Assembly: GCA_003243915.1 (NCBI GenBank)
Contig: QHCC01000113.1
Location: 5,217-69,216, forward strand
Length of the DNA stretch: 64,000 bases
Reading direction: 5' to 3'
From: Pseudonocardiales bacterium
GTDB lineage: Bacteria > Actinomycetota > Actinomycetes > Mycobacteriales > Jatrophihabitantaceae
Positions 19,541 through 30,621 of the stretch are shown here, in pieces; positions within the stretch are counted from its first letter, which is position 1, and every line of letters begins with the position of its first letter. The translations under genes were made by a program, and so were the position numbers. Below the pieces are notes generated by a model that had not been told where the DNA came from, did not search any database, and saw only the letters and a list, made by a program, of their open reading frames with translations.

Positions 19541-20316
19541 GGTGTCCGTTCCGTCGAGGTGGGTGGATTGTTCTGCCGGGCTATCGACTCCGCCGCTCGG
19601 GCCACCTGCTCCACACTCAGTTGGGGACCGAAGGCGAAGCGATACCACCGCAGGTACTTGGGAATCCAAGCCTTGAGGTCGAAATTGGACTGCCCCGCCG
19701 TGCGATCGAGCCAGATGGTGGGTATCTCGGCGACCGGGCGCCGCAGGCGGCGGGCCTTCGCCGTCAGTTCCAGCCCGATTTCGAAACCGCTGCGGCTGTG
19801 GATCCCGACCTCTCGGATGAAGTCGGTCGAGTAGGCCTTGAAGCTGTTGGTGGCATCACGCGTCCCGACCCGCGCGGCCAGGGCGAGTGAGCGCCCGGCA
19901 CCACCGGACAGGAACGCCTTGAGCATGGGGCCACCGACCTGCTGCCCACCCGGGGAGTATCGCGAGGCGGCGGCGACGACGACACCACGATCCACCAGCC
20001 GGGCCAGCTCATCGATCTGGCGCGGGTCGTCGCTGCCGTCGGCCATGGTCACCACGACGACGGGGCTCTTGACCCGGTCGACCCCGTAACGGATCGCGTT
20101 CGCCGGTCCCCGGCCATACGTGCTGACCAGGATCCGCAGCCGCGGCTCGCGTTCACAGTAGGCACGCAGCACTGGCACTGTGGTGTCCTGCTCGAAGTCG
20201 ACCACGACGAGGATTTCGCACTCGCAGGCAACCGCGTCGAAGATCCGGTCGAGCACCGCAACGATCGCCTCGCCTTCGTTGTAGGCGGGGATCACCACCG
20301 CTATCGACAGGCTCAT
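19537..20316 (-). CDS. Family 2 glycosyltransferase (dolichol-phosphate-mannose synthase-like)
   Basis: MSLSIAVVIPAYNEGEAIVAVLDRIFD...VVVTMADGSDDPRQIDEL. Confidence 0.93.
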   Translation of the reverse strand: MSLSIAVVIPAYNEGEAIVAVLDRIFDAVACECEILVVVDFEQDTTVPVLRAYCEREPRLRILVSTYGRGPANAIRYGVDRVKSPVVVVTMADGSDDPRQIDELARLVDRGVVVAAASRYSPGGQQVGGPMLKAFLSGGAGRSLALAARVGTRDATNSFKAYSTDFIREVGIHSRSGFEIGLELTAKARRLRRPVAEIPTIWLDRTAGQSNFDLKAWIPKYLRWYRFAFGPQLSVEQVARAAESIARQNNPPTSTERTP

Positions 20317-21527
20317 ACCAGCGTCCCGCGGCCCAGGAGGTTCCAGATGTCGGCCACCGGCTTGTCGGTGACCAGCTCCGCGTACTGGTGGTGCGGTGCG
20401 GCGATGATGAGCAGGTCCGACTGGGCGAGGACGTCAGCCAGCGGTCGCAGGTTCTCATCGACGGTCACGAACGGATCGGTGGTCAACACCTGTTTGGCCC
20501 GGAACTGCAGGATCCGCTTGAGCTTGTACGCCAGGCTGGAGCGGATGTCGTCACTCTCACCCTTGAACGCCATGCCGAGAATCCCGACCGTCATGTTGGC
20601 CAGGTCGTGCTTCTTCTCCAGGTTCGACACCAGATACAGCGGCAGCCCCTCATTGACCAACATCGCCGAGTGCCCCAGCAGGAAGGAGTTATCGGTGAAC
20701 GCCGCCAGCTGCATCGTGTCCTTGAACAGGCAGGGCCCGGCCGAGAAACCGGCCCCGGGAACATCAGCCGCCCGCGGATAGTCCTGGGAGATCGCGGAGC
20801 GGATCCGGTCATAGTCCAGCCCGTGGTCGTTGGCCATCTCATAGAACTGGTTCGCGGCCGCGAACTTGATGTAGCGCCACGCATTGGTGAACAGCTTGGC
20901 CAGCTCAGCCTCCTCGGGCTCGAGCTCGACGATGACCTCGGTCAGGTGCCCGAACAGGTCCGCCGCCCTGGCCCGAACCTGCTCGGTGCGGGCGGCCACG
21001 ATCTGCGGCAGCGAGAACAGCTCCTGCATCGCCTGGCCCTCGGCGATGCGCTCCGGGCAGAACGCCACATCCACCTCGATCCCGTCCTGGCGAAGCTGGC
21101 ATTCCACCCACTTGGTCACACCCGGGTAAACCGTGCTGCGCAGCACCAGCAGCTGACCGGACTGCAGGTGCTGCTTGAACGCATCCAGCGCGAGCAGAAC
21201 CGTGTGCGGATTGGGATTGAGGTGCTCATCGACCGGCGTCCCGACCACGACAACGACGTTCGCCCCTGCGCTGACCACCTCAGCATCGCTCGTGGCGTGC
21301 AACGTGCCGCCGGCCAGGGCCCGCCGCAGCAATTCCTGCGCCCCGTCCTCACGGAACGGGAGCCGGCCCTCCAGGATGGTCTTGACGGCGACCTCGTCGA
21401 TGTCATAGATCGCCACCCGAAGCCCGCGATCGGCGAACGCGATCGCCAATGGCAACCCCACATGACCCGCGCCGCCGACCACCACCACGTCGACGTCGAA
21501 ACCAGCTACCCCGCCGAGAGATGTCAC
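20313..21527 (-). CDS. Nucleotide-sugar dehydrogenase (UDP-glucose/UDP-ManNAc type)
   Basis: VVVVGGAGHVGLPLAIAFADRG...GTPVDEHLNPN...FCPERIAEG...GFSAGPCLFKDT (catalytic Cys)...GMAFKGESDDIRSS. Confidence 0.93.
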   Translation of the reverse strand: MTSLGGVAGFDVDVVVVGGAGHVGLPLAIAFADRGLRVAIYDIDEVAVKTILEGRLPFREDGAQELLRRALAGGTLHATSDAEVVSAGANVVVVVGTPVDEHLNPNPHTVLLALDAFKQHLQSGQLLVLRSTVYPGVTKWVECQLRQDGIEVDVAFCPERIAEGQAMQELFSLPQIVAARTEQVRARAADLFGHLTEVIVELEPEEAELAKLFTNAWRYIKFAAANQFYEMANDHGLDYDRIRSAISQDYPRAADVPGAGFSAGPCLFKDTMQLAAFTDNSFLLGHSAMLVNEGLPLYLVSNLEKKHDLANMTVGILGMAFKGESDDIRSSLAYKLKRILQFRAKQVLTTDPFVTVDENLRPLADVLAQSDLLIIAAPHHQYAELVTDKPVADIWNLLGRGTLV

Positions 21528-21788
21528 CTGAGAACCCCTCGGGCCCGAGCGGGCCTGTCCATCGCATCCCCTGTCATCACGGGCGTGAGCCCACCCGGCG
21601 CCGGGTTATCGGAGTCATCAAAGTAGGACGCGGCCGTGCCCGTGTTGTTGCCTGGGCGGATCTGCCGTTGCCGAACTGTGATCTCCCGCATGAGGAGTGC
21701 CGCCGGGATCCGGGCCGCCTGCGCTGTGCAGCTGTGCCGGCCAGCGTCACTGCACCATACCGCGGCCAACGGTGCAAAGCGGGCACGC

Positions 21789-23660
21789 TCAGACGAGCGA
21801 GTCCCGCCATGACTCGTGCAGTGCGGCGAACTGGCCCGCCCCGGATGCGATCAGCGCCTCAGGAGTGCCGTCCTCGATGATGCGGCCGTCGGCGAGCACC
21901 AGCACGCGGTCAGCGATCTCGACGGTCGAGAGCCGGTGGGCGATGATCAGCGCGGTGCGCTGCGCCAGCACGGTGTGCAGAGCGCGCTGCACGGACCGCT
22001 CGGAGGGCACATCCAGCGACGACGTCGCCTCGTCCAGTATCAGCACCGCAGGGTCGGCCAGGAATGCGCGGGCGAATGCGACGAGCTGACGCTGGCCGGC
22101 CGAGAGTCGGCCGCCGCGCTTGCGCACGTCGGTGTCGTAACCCTCTGGCAGCACGGTGATGAACTCGTGCGCGCCCACGGCCCGCGCTGCGTCGACGATG
22201 TCCTCACGCTGGGCGCCGGGGCGCCCGAAGCCGATGTTGTCGGCCACCGATCCGGAGAACAGGAAGCCGTCCTGGGTGATCATCACGGTGGCCGCGCGCA
22301 GGTCGGCGTCGCCGATCTCGCGCAGGTCGACGCCGTCCAGACGCACCGCGCCCGACGTCGGGTCGTAGAAGCGCGAGATCAGCTTGGCGATCGTCGTCTT
22401 GCCCGTGCCGGTCGCGCCCACCAACGCCACGGTCTGCCCGGCCGGGACCTCGATGGACACCTCGTGCAGCACCGTGCGGTCGGCGGAGTACCCGAACTCG
22501 ACGGCGTCCAGGCTCAGGGCACCGCGGACCGGCTTGGCGAGTGGGCTGGCAGCCACGGGCTCGGGCACTGAGGGCCGTTCGGCCAGTACCGCAGAGATCT
22601 TCTCCAACGCGGCGCTCGCCGACTGCAGCGAGTTGTAGAAGATCGCGACGTCTTCCATCGGGTCGTAGAACAGCCGCAGATAGAGGATGAACGAGGTGAG
22701 CACGCCGAGTGCGAGCGTGCCGTCGGCGACGCGGTACCCGCCCACCAGCAGCACAGCCACCGTGGCCACGCTGCCGATGAGCGAGGTGCCCGGGATGAAC
22801 ACCGCATGCAGCTTGAACGCCTGCCGGTTGGCCTCGCGGTAGTCATCGTTGAGGGCGCCGAAGATGCCGTCATTGCGCTTCTCGCGGCGGAAGGCCTGGA
22901 CGGCACGGATTCCGTTGAACGTCTCGACGATGTTCACGATCATCGTGGCCACCGTCTCGCGGGTTCGCCGGAACGCCACCGTGGCGCGCGCGGAGAACCA
23001 TCGGTAGAGGAACCACAGCGGGATGAGCGAAGCGAGCGCGATGAGCGCCAAGGGCAGGTCGAGGATGAGCAGCAGCACGCTGATCGCGACGATGTTGAAC
23101 AGGGCCGTGAGCAGACCGTCCAGACCCGAGTCGAGCAGTTCGGTGAGGGTGTCGACATCCGACGTCAGTCGGGAGATCACCCGGCCCGAGGTGAACCGCT
23201 CGTGGAAGGACACGGACAGTGCCTGGATGTGGTCGTAGCCGCGGCGGCGCAGGTCGAACAGGACGTCCTGCCCGATCCTCCCGCTGCGCAGCACGAATAT
23301 CGAGCGCAGCCAACCGGAGATCAGCGCGCATCCCAGCAGGGCGACGGTGACCGTGATCAGGGAGTTGTAGTGCCCGCGGGTCGCGGCGGGCAGCGAGTCG
23401 TCGATCGCTACTCCGACCAGCCACGGGCCGGCCATCGTCGCCGCTACCTGCACCAGCACGGCCAGCAGCACCCAGCCGATCGCACGGCGGTGCGGCCGGA
23501 TCAGATCGGCCAGCAGCTGGCGCGCCTCGGATCGCAGCTGCGCTCGCGCGGCCGTGTGCACGTCGTCGTGCATCCGGGCCGCCTGCGCAGCGTCCGGCGT
23601 CAGCTTCCCCTGCCAGTTGGCCGGGTCGCTCGGCGTCTCGATGTTCTCCGGATCGCTCAT
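21789..23660 (-). CDS. ABC transporter ATP-binding/permease, half-exporter B
   Basis: Walker A GATGTGKTT, signature LSAGQRQL, Walker B VLILDEATSSLD. Confidence 0.95.
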   Translation of the reverse strand: MSDPENIETPSDPANWQGKLTPDAAQAARMHDDVHTAARAQLRSEARQLLADLIRPHRRAIGWVLLAVLVQVAATMAGPWLVGVAIDDSLPAATRGHYNSLITVTVALLGCALISGWLRSIFVLRSGRIGQDVLFDLRRRGYDHIQALSVSFHERFTSGRVISRLTSDVDTLTELLDSGLDGLLTALFNIVAISVLLLILDLPLALIALASLIPLWFLYRWFSARATVAFRRTRETVATMIVNIVETFNGIRAVQAFRREKRNDGIFGALNDDYREANRQAFKLHAVFIPGTSLIGSVATVAVLLVGGYRVADGTLALGVLTSFILYLRLFYDPMEDVAIFYNSLQSASAALEKISAVLAERPSVPEPVAASPLAKPVRGALSLDAVEFGYSADRTVLHEVSIEVPAGQTVALVGATGTGKTTIAKLISRFYDPTSGAVRLDGVDLREIGDADLRAATVMITQDGFLFSGSVADNIGFGRPGAQREDIVDAARAVGAHEFITVLPEGYDTDVRKRGGRLSAGQRQLVAFARAFLADPAVLILDEATSSLDVPSERSVQRALHTVLAQRTALIIAHRLSTVEIADRVLVLADGRIIEDGTPEALIASGAGQFAALHESWRDSLV

Positions 23661-25438
23661 CGTTTCGTGGTTTCGTACTCGGAGGTCTGGGCCAGCAGGT
23701 TGCGGTACTCCGGCACGCCGGCGAGCAGCTCCTGGTGGGTGCCGACGGCGGCGATCCGGCCGTCGGCGAGCAGCGCCACCCGGTCGGCGAGCAGCACGGT
23801 CGAGGGCCGGTGGGCCACGACCAGGGCAGTCGTGCCGGCCAGTACGCGTCGCAGCGCCGACTCGACCTGAGCCTCGGTATGCACATCCAGCGCCGAGAGC
23901 GGGTCGTCGAGGACGAGCACCCGCGGCCGCCCCAGCACGGCGCGCGCCAGCGCCAGGCGCTGCCGTTGACCGCCCGAGAGCGACATGCCCTGCTCGCCGA
24001 TGCGGGTGTCGAGCCCGAACGGCAGGCCGTAGACGAATTCGGCCTGGGCGACCTCGATCGCCTCGGTGACGTCGTCGTCGGAGATGCCCGCGCGCCCGAG
24101 GCTCAGGTTCTCGCGCACGCTGGCCGAGAACAGGGTCGCCTCCTCGAACGCAGTGGAGACGGCGTGGCGCAGCTGATCGAGGCGCAGATCGCGCACATCG
24201 ACGCCGCCGATCAGCACGCGCCCGCCGGTGACGTCGTACAGCCGGCCGACGAGGGCGGTGAGTGTGGTCTTGCCCGATCCCACGCCGCCCACCAGCGCCA
24301 TCGTCTCCCCGGCGGCCACCTCGAGCTCGATGCCGCGCAGCACGTCGTCCTGGGCACCCTCGTAGCGGAACCGCACGTCCTCGAAGCGCAGCGTGGTGCC
24401 CCGTTCGGCCGCTACGGGCTCGGCGGGGTCGAGGATGCTCGACTCGGTGTCGATCACCTCGAAGATGCGCCGGGCCGCGCTCGCCGCCTCCTGGGTGAGC
24501 GCCAGCAGCCAGCCCAGCGTGATGATCGGCCAGACCAGGCGCAGGTACAGGGTCAGGAAGGCGACGAACTGGCCGAGTGTCATCGAGTGGTGGGCGACGG
24601 CATACACCCCGCCGAAGGCCACGCCGGCGAGGATCAGCTGCGGCAGCCCCTCGAGCAGCGCCCAGAACCGCGCCAGCGTGCGGATCTTGGTCAGCTCCGC
24701 GCCGCGCAGGCGCTGGGCGTCACGCGTGAACGCGGCGAGCATCTGCGGGCGCCGGCCATAGGACTTGATCACGCGGATGCCCAGTGCCGACTCCTCGACG
24801 GACGTGGCCAGGTCGCCGGTCAGGTCCTGGGCGAAGCGGGCCTCGCGGCTGTAGCGCAGTTCGAAGGTGCGGGTGAACACCGCGAGGGGGGTCATCGCGA
24901 GCAGCACCAGCAGGCCCAGCACCGCATGGATGTGCACCAGCAGCACCAGCACGATCACCGTGGCAGCCGTGTTGGCGATCAGGAACACGACGGCGAAGCC
25001 GACGAAGCGCCGGATCGTCGACAGATCGGTGGTCAGCCGCGAGAGCAGCTGCCCCGAGGGCCACTGGTCGTGGAAGGACACCGGCAGGCGCTGCAGGTGG
25101 GCGAACAGGTCGCGCCGCATGTCGGTCTCGATACCGAGCGCGGCGCGGGCCATCGCGTAGCGGCGGATGAAGAACAATGCTGCCTCGGCCACCCCGAATG
25201 CCAGCGCGAGTCCCGCAAGCGGCCACAGCGCGGAGGTGTCGTGGTGCCGGATCGGGCCGTCGACGATCGCGCCGACGATGAGAGGCACCAGCGATTGGGC
25301 GAGCATGGCCCCGCTGGCCGAGACGATCATCACGATGATCGCCTTGCGATGCGGTCGCGTCCAGGCGCGCAGCCGCAGCAGTGAGGTGAGGGCACTGACC
25401 TCGGCTGCGTTCGCGGCGTCGTCGGCAGGTGCAGTCAC
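23657..25438 (-). CDS. ABC transporter ATP-binding/permease, half-exporter A
   Basis: Walker A GGVGSGKTT, signature LSGGQRQR, Walker B VLVLDDPLSALD (degenerate, DD in place of DE); 4-bp overlap with partner. Confidence 0.95.
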   Translation of the reverse strand: MTAPADDAANAAEVSALTSLLRLRAWTRPHRKAIIVMIVSASGAMLAQSLVPLIVGAIVDGPIRHHDTSALWPLAGLALAFGVAEAALFFIRRYAMARAALGIETDMRRDLFAHLQRLPVSFHDQWPSGQLLSRLTTDLSTIRRFVGFAVVFLIANTAATVIVLVLLVHIHAVLGLLVLLAMTPLAVFTRTFELRYSREARFAQDLTGDLATSVEESALGIRVIKSYGRRPQMLAAFTRDAQRLRGAELTKIRTLARFWALLEGLPQLILAGVAFGGVYAVAHHSMTLGQFVAFLTLYLRLVWPIITLGWLLALTQEAASAARRIFEVIDTESSILDPAEPVAAERGTTLRFEDVRFRYEGAQDDVLRGIELEVAAGETMALVGGVGSGKTTLTALVGRLYDVTGGRVLIGGVDVRDLRLDQLRHAVSTAFEEATLFSASVRENLSLGRAGISDDDVTEAIEVAQAEFVYGLPFGLDTRIGEQGMSLSGGQRQRLALARAVLGRPRVLVLDDPLSALDVHTEAQVESALRRVLAGTTALVVAHRPSTVLLADRVALLADGRIAAVGTHQELLAGVPEYRNLLAQTSEYETTKR

Positions 25439-25491
25439 GGTGATTGACGCTACGTCGCACCGCCGACACCGAGCGAATGCTTTTCAGCTCA

Positions 25492-25545
25492 TCGAGTGGT
25501 CACTCAGGCCTCGAGTGGTCAGCTACTAGTGACCACTGGACGCGC
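25492..25545. repeat. Dispersed TCGAGTGGTCA...CACTGGACGCGC element, copy 1, with an extra upstream TCGAGTGGTCACT
   Basis: tcgagtggtcact at 25492-25504; 35-bp element tcgagtggtcagctactagtgaccactggacgcgc at 25511-25545. Confidence 0.75.
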
Positions 25546-25562
25546 ACCTGACCACGCGCGCG

Positions 25563-26612
25563 TCAGTCGCGCTTGCGACGCACGCCCAGCAGGATGTCGT
25601 CCCACGACGGGATACGCGCCCGGGCGGCACGTTCCTCGTCGCTCTCGCCGTCGCGACCCGCCACCCCGAGGTTGGTGATCCTGGGCAGCCGGGCCGTCTG
25701 CGCGTCGGCCGGTCCGGCTGCCTCGGCGGCACCGTTCGATCCAGCCGGAGCCGCCTCGGCCAGCCGCAGCGGCAGCAGCGCGGCGTCGTAGGCCGTGCCC
25801 GGATGGGAACCGGAACCGGCCGCCGGGGCGCGTTGCATCCCGGCGTGCCGCTGGGCGCCGTCCAGGGCGTCCTGGTCGAAGACCTCGTCCGCTTCGACGG
25901 CGCCCGCCGGGTCCGACATCGGGGGGAACGCGACGACACCCGGCGCCAGCGGCGGTGCCGCGACCAGACTGGGCCGGGCCGGTTCGCCGGCGGGGCTCGA
26001 CGGATGGATCGGCCGGTCGCTGAGCAGGTCGGCGGCGGTGTCGTCGAGCGGCGTGACGTTGCGGGCGGCAAGGTGGAAGACCCATCGTGCGACGCGCTCG
26101 GAGTCACCGCCCAGCCAGCCCGCGGTGACGATCCACTGACCGTCGTCGCGGCGATGAGCATCCCAGCTGACGGCGCCCGGGTCGATGCCGTGGGCGGTGA
26201 ACCGGCCGTCGACCGCCTCGCCGAACACGACGGTCTGACCCTCGGTGGTGCTCCGACGGGCCTTGGCGCGCCGGGCCTCGTCGGCAATGCGGGTGCGTTC
26301 GGCGATCACCGGCCCGGCGAAACGCAGGACGCGCTCGAGCGTCATCGAATGGTCCGCGGCGAGGTCTTCGGGGGCGGCGCCGGCGCGCACCCGCATCTGG
26401 ATCTCGCGTGGGCTGATCGCGGTGTCGGGCTGCGGCGCGGACGTGTTCGTGTCGGCCGGTGGCGCGGACGTGGTCGGGTCGGGTGAGGCCGCACCCACCG
26501 CGTCACGCAGCGCGACGTCGGTGGCCAGGACGAAGCGCTCGGCACCGTCAGCGGTCTCGACGATCACGTGCTTGCCGTCGTCACCCTGGCCGACGAATCG
26601 AAGCGCTCGCAT
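25563..26612 (-). CDS. sepH: Septation protein SepH (DUF3071)
   Basis: MRALRFVGQGDDGKHVIVETADGAERFVLATDVALRDAV...SPREIQMRVRAGAAPEDLAADHSMTLERVLRFAGPVIAER; C-terminal RARIPSWDDILLGVRRKRD. Confidence 0.93.
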   Translation of the reverse strand: MRALRFVGQGDDGKHVIVETADGAERFVLATDVALRDAVGAASPDPTTSAPPADTNTSAPQPDTAISPREIQMRVRAGAAPEDLAADHSMTLERVLRFAGPVIAERTRIADEARRAKARRSTTEGQTVVFGEAVDGRFTAHGIDPGAVSWDAHRRDDGQWIVTAGWLGGDSERVARWVFHLAARNVTPLDDTAADLLSDRPIHPSSPAGEPARPSLVAAPPLAPGVVAFPPMSDPAGAVEADEVFDQDALDGAQRHAGMQRAPAAGSGSHPGTAYDAALLPLRLAEAAPAGSNGAAEAAGPADAQTARLPRITNLGVAGRDGESDEERAARARIPSWDDILLGVRRKRD

Positions 26613-26719
26613 GTGCCGACGATAGGCGCGCACGGGCCGGATCCCGGTAGCACACGCCGAGGCACCGGCTGAGCTGCCCGAGGCCGGGTCGGGCGCGGAC
26701 GGCGGGCCTGGGTGCCGGG

Positions 26720-26795
26720 TGAGCCGGGGCAGCCGGGGCAGCCGGGCGGCGGGTCAGCCGGGTCAGCCGGGTCGGCCGGGTCGGCCTTGTCAGCC
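26720..26795. repeat. 9-bp tandem repeat (GCCGGGTCA/GCCGGGGCA variants), VNTR-like, intergenic
   Basis: gagccggggcagccggggcagccgggcggcgggtcagccgggtcagccgggtcggccgggtcggcc. Confidence 0.85.
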
Positions 26796-26810
26796 GCGGT
26801 CGGGCATCGG

Positions 26811-28034
<1,224 letters not shown>

Positions 28035-29336
28035 CTAGCTGCCCAGCACCCGGGTCAGGTACTCGTTGCCGAACACGCGCTGCGGATCGAGCTTGTCGCG
28101 CACCGCGACGAAGTCGTCGAAATGGGGGTAGTCCTCGCGCAGCGAGGCCGCCTCACGAGCGTGCAGCTTGCCCCAATGCGGCCGGCCACCGACGGCGGTC
28201 GCGATCTGCTCCACCGCCCTGAAGTAGCTGCCGTGCTCGCGGCGGACGTACTGGTGCACCGCGACGTAGCCGGTCTGGCGGCCGTACGCCGTCGAGAGCC
28301 AGATGTCATCGGCGGCGGCGAAACGCACCTCGACCGGAAAGGCGACCTGCTCACCGCTGCGGGCGAGGTACGCCTGGATCTGGACCAGCACGTCGGGGAC
28401 GGCGGCGCGGGGCACCGCGTACTCCATCTCCCGGAACCTGACCCGCCGCGAGGACGCGAAGACGCGGTCTGAGCGGTCGATGTAGTCGCGGGCGCTCAGG
28501 GCGCGGGTCGCCAGGGAGTTCACGCGCGCGATCAGTGCCGGGCGGCGGGTGGTCAGCCGGTTGACGGCGTCGAAGACCGTATTGGCCAGTAGCTCGTCGT
28601 CGACGTAACGCCGCAATCGCCCGAGCGGGCGAAGCTCGGTGCCAGGAAGGACGCGGTTGTTGCGCTTGGTCAGGGCGCGGCGGGTGTGCGGGAACCAGAA
28701 GAACTTGTAGTGGTCGTTGCCGTCGACGTTCGCGTCGAGGTCGGCGAGCACGTCGTCCAGCTGAGCCGGGGCCTCTGCGGCGGCGAGGGCGTACGCCGGC
28801 TCGCACTGCAGGGTGACGGTGGCGATCACGCCGATCGCGCCGAGGCCCACGCGGGCAGCCGCGAAGACGTCGGCGTGGTTGTTCGCGTCGCAGGTCAGCA
28901 GGCTGCCGTCGGCCAGGACGAGTTGCAGGGCCTGCACCTGGGTGGCCAGCCCGCCGAATGTCGCACCGGTGCCGTGGGTGCCCGTCGAGATCGCACCTGA
29001 GATCGTCTGGACGTCGATGTCGCCGAGGTTGCTCATGGCCAGCCCGAGATGCCACAGCGCCTCGTTGAGGTCGTGCAGCCGGGTACCGGCCAGGACGGTG
29101 ACGAGCCCGGTCTCGCGGTCGGCGCGCAGGATGCCCGCGAGCCGATCCAGGCGCAGCTGCGCGCCGTCGGTCTGGCCGATGGCGGTGAACGAGTGACCCG
29201 CCCCGATGGGCTTGATCCGGGTGCCGTGCGCTGCAGCCGCGACGACGGCCTGTTGCAGCTCGTCGACGGTGTCGGGGGCGATCACCGCTGCCGGGTGGGC
29301 GGTGACGGTCCCCGCCCAGTTGGTCCACGTTGTCAT
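28035..29336 (-). CDS. FAD-binding oxidoreductase, D-arabinono-1,4-lactone oxidase type
   Basis: IKPIGAGHSFTAIGQTDGAQLRLDRLAG...DVQTISGAISTGTHGTGATFGGLATQV...GRPHWGKLH: FAD_binding_4 plus ALO motifs. Confidence 0.93.
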   Translation of the reverse strand: MTTWTNWAGTVTAHPAAVIAPDTVDELQQAVVAAAAHGTRIKPIGAGHSFTAIGQTDGAQLRLDRLAGILRADRETGLVTVLAGTRLHDLNEALWHLGLAMSNLGDIDVQTISGAISTGTHGTGATFGGLATQVQALQLVLADGSLLTCDANNHADVFAAARVGLGAIGVIATVTLQCEPAYALAAAEAPAQLDDVLADLDANVDGNDHYKFFWFPHTRRALTKRNNRVLPGTELRPLGRLRRYVDDELLANTVFDAVNRLTTRRPALIARVNSLATRALSARDYIDRSDRVFASSRRVRFREMEYAVPRAAVPDVLVQIQAYLARSGEQVAFPVEVRFAAADDIWLSTAYGRQTGYVAVHQYVRREHGSYFRAVEQIATAVGGRPHWGKLHAREAASLREDYPHFDDFVAVRDKLDPQRVFGNEYLTRVLGS

Positions 29337-29432
29337 ACCGTCGACTATGGACGATCCGGGGACCACCCGGGGAACCGGCCACGCCGCGTCGCTGTGCGGG
29401 AGAAGGGCGATCACGATGACGAGGACCTGCCC

Positions 29433-30585
29433 GTGACGGATCTGGCGGAGCTCACGGCGGCGACCGCGCACCTGGACCCGCCGCTGGTTGCCCTGGACGT
29501 GACGGCGATGCGCGCGAACGCGGCCGACCTGGTGCGCCGGGCGGGCGGCAAGCCGGTGCGGGTCGCGAGCAAGTCGGTGCGCTGCCGCGCCGTGCTCGAC
29601 CTCGCGCTGGCCACTCCTGGATTCGCGGGCGTCATGGGCTATTCGGTGCGCGAGGCGATATGGCTGGTGCGCCACGGCGTGCGCGACGTGCTGCTCGGCT
29701 ACCCGAGTGCCGACCGTGGCGCATTGGCCGAACTCGCGGGCGACCCCGCATTGACCGGTGCGATCACGCTGATGGTCGACGGCGCCGAACAGTTGGCGCT
29801 CACCCGGGCGGCGGCCGGCGATGCGGCCCTGCGTGTGTGCCTGGACGTCGACGCCTCCCTGCGGGTGGGACGGCTGCATCTGGGCGTGCGCCGATCCCCG
29901 CTGCGCACGCCCGCCGCCGCCGCCGTGCTCGCGCAGGAGGCTGCGGCACAGGGATTCCGGGTCGTCGGCGTCATGTTCTACGAGGCACAGATCGCGGGGC
30001 TGCCGGACTCCTCGGCGGCGGTCCGGCTGGTGAAGCGCCGCTCGGCGGCGGAACTCGCCCGGCGGCGCAGCGCCGTGGTCGCCGCTGTGCAGGCGGCCGT
30101 CGGCCGGCTCGACATCGTCAACAGCGGCGGCACGGGCAGTCTGGAGATCAGCTCCGGCGACCGGGCCGTCACCGAGGGTCACCGCCGGTTCCGGGCTCTA
30201 CGTTCCGACGCTGTTCGACAACTACCGAGCGTTCCAGCCGCGGCCGGCCCTGTACTTCGCGCTGCCGGTCGTGCGCCGTCCGGCCCCACGTATCGCGACG
30301 CTGTTCGGCGGTGGCTACGTCGCGTCCGGGCCGGCGGGGAAGTCCCGCGTCCCCAGCCCGGTAGCGCGCGGGCTGCGCCTGATCGGCGCCGAGGGTGTCG
30401 GCGAGGTGCAGACCCCGGTGCGCGGCGTGCCGGCCGGCGGGCTGCGGGTCGGTGACCGCGTCTGGTTCCGCCACGCCAAGGCCGGCGAGCTCTGCGAGCG
30501 CTTCGACACCCTGCACTTCGTGCAGGACGGCGCGATCAGCCAGTCCGTCCCCACCTACCGCGGCGAGGGCCAATCATTCGGCTGA
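29433..30585 (+). pseudogene. Alanine-racemase-fold amino acid deaminase/aldolase, interrupted by an apparent 1-nt insertion near 30176-30178
   Basis: First frame VTDLAELTAATAHLDPPLVALDVTAMRANAADLVRRAGGKPVRVASKSVR...SSGDRAVTE; continues in another frame as VTAGSGLYVPTLFDNYRAFQPRPALYFALPVVRRP...RYRGEGQSFG-type C terminus. Total length is 3n+1. Confidence 0.85.
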
Positions 30586-30621
30586 TCAACCCACCCCGCC
30601 TCGTTGAGCCCGTCGAGCACG

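Noticed and set aside
23735-25384. 549-aa plus-strand ORF
   Set aside because: Antisense shadow of an ABC exporter gene.
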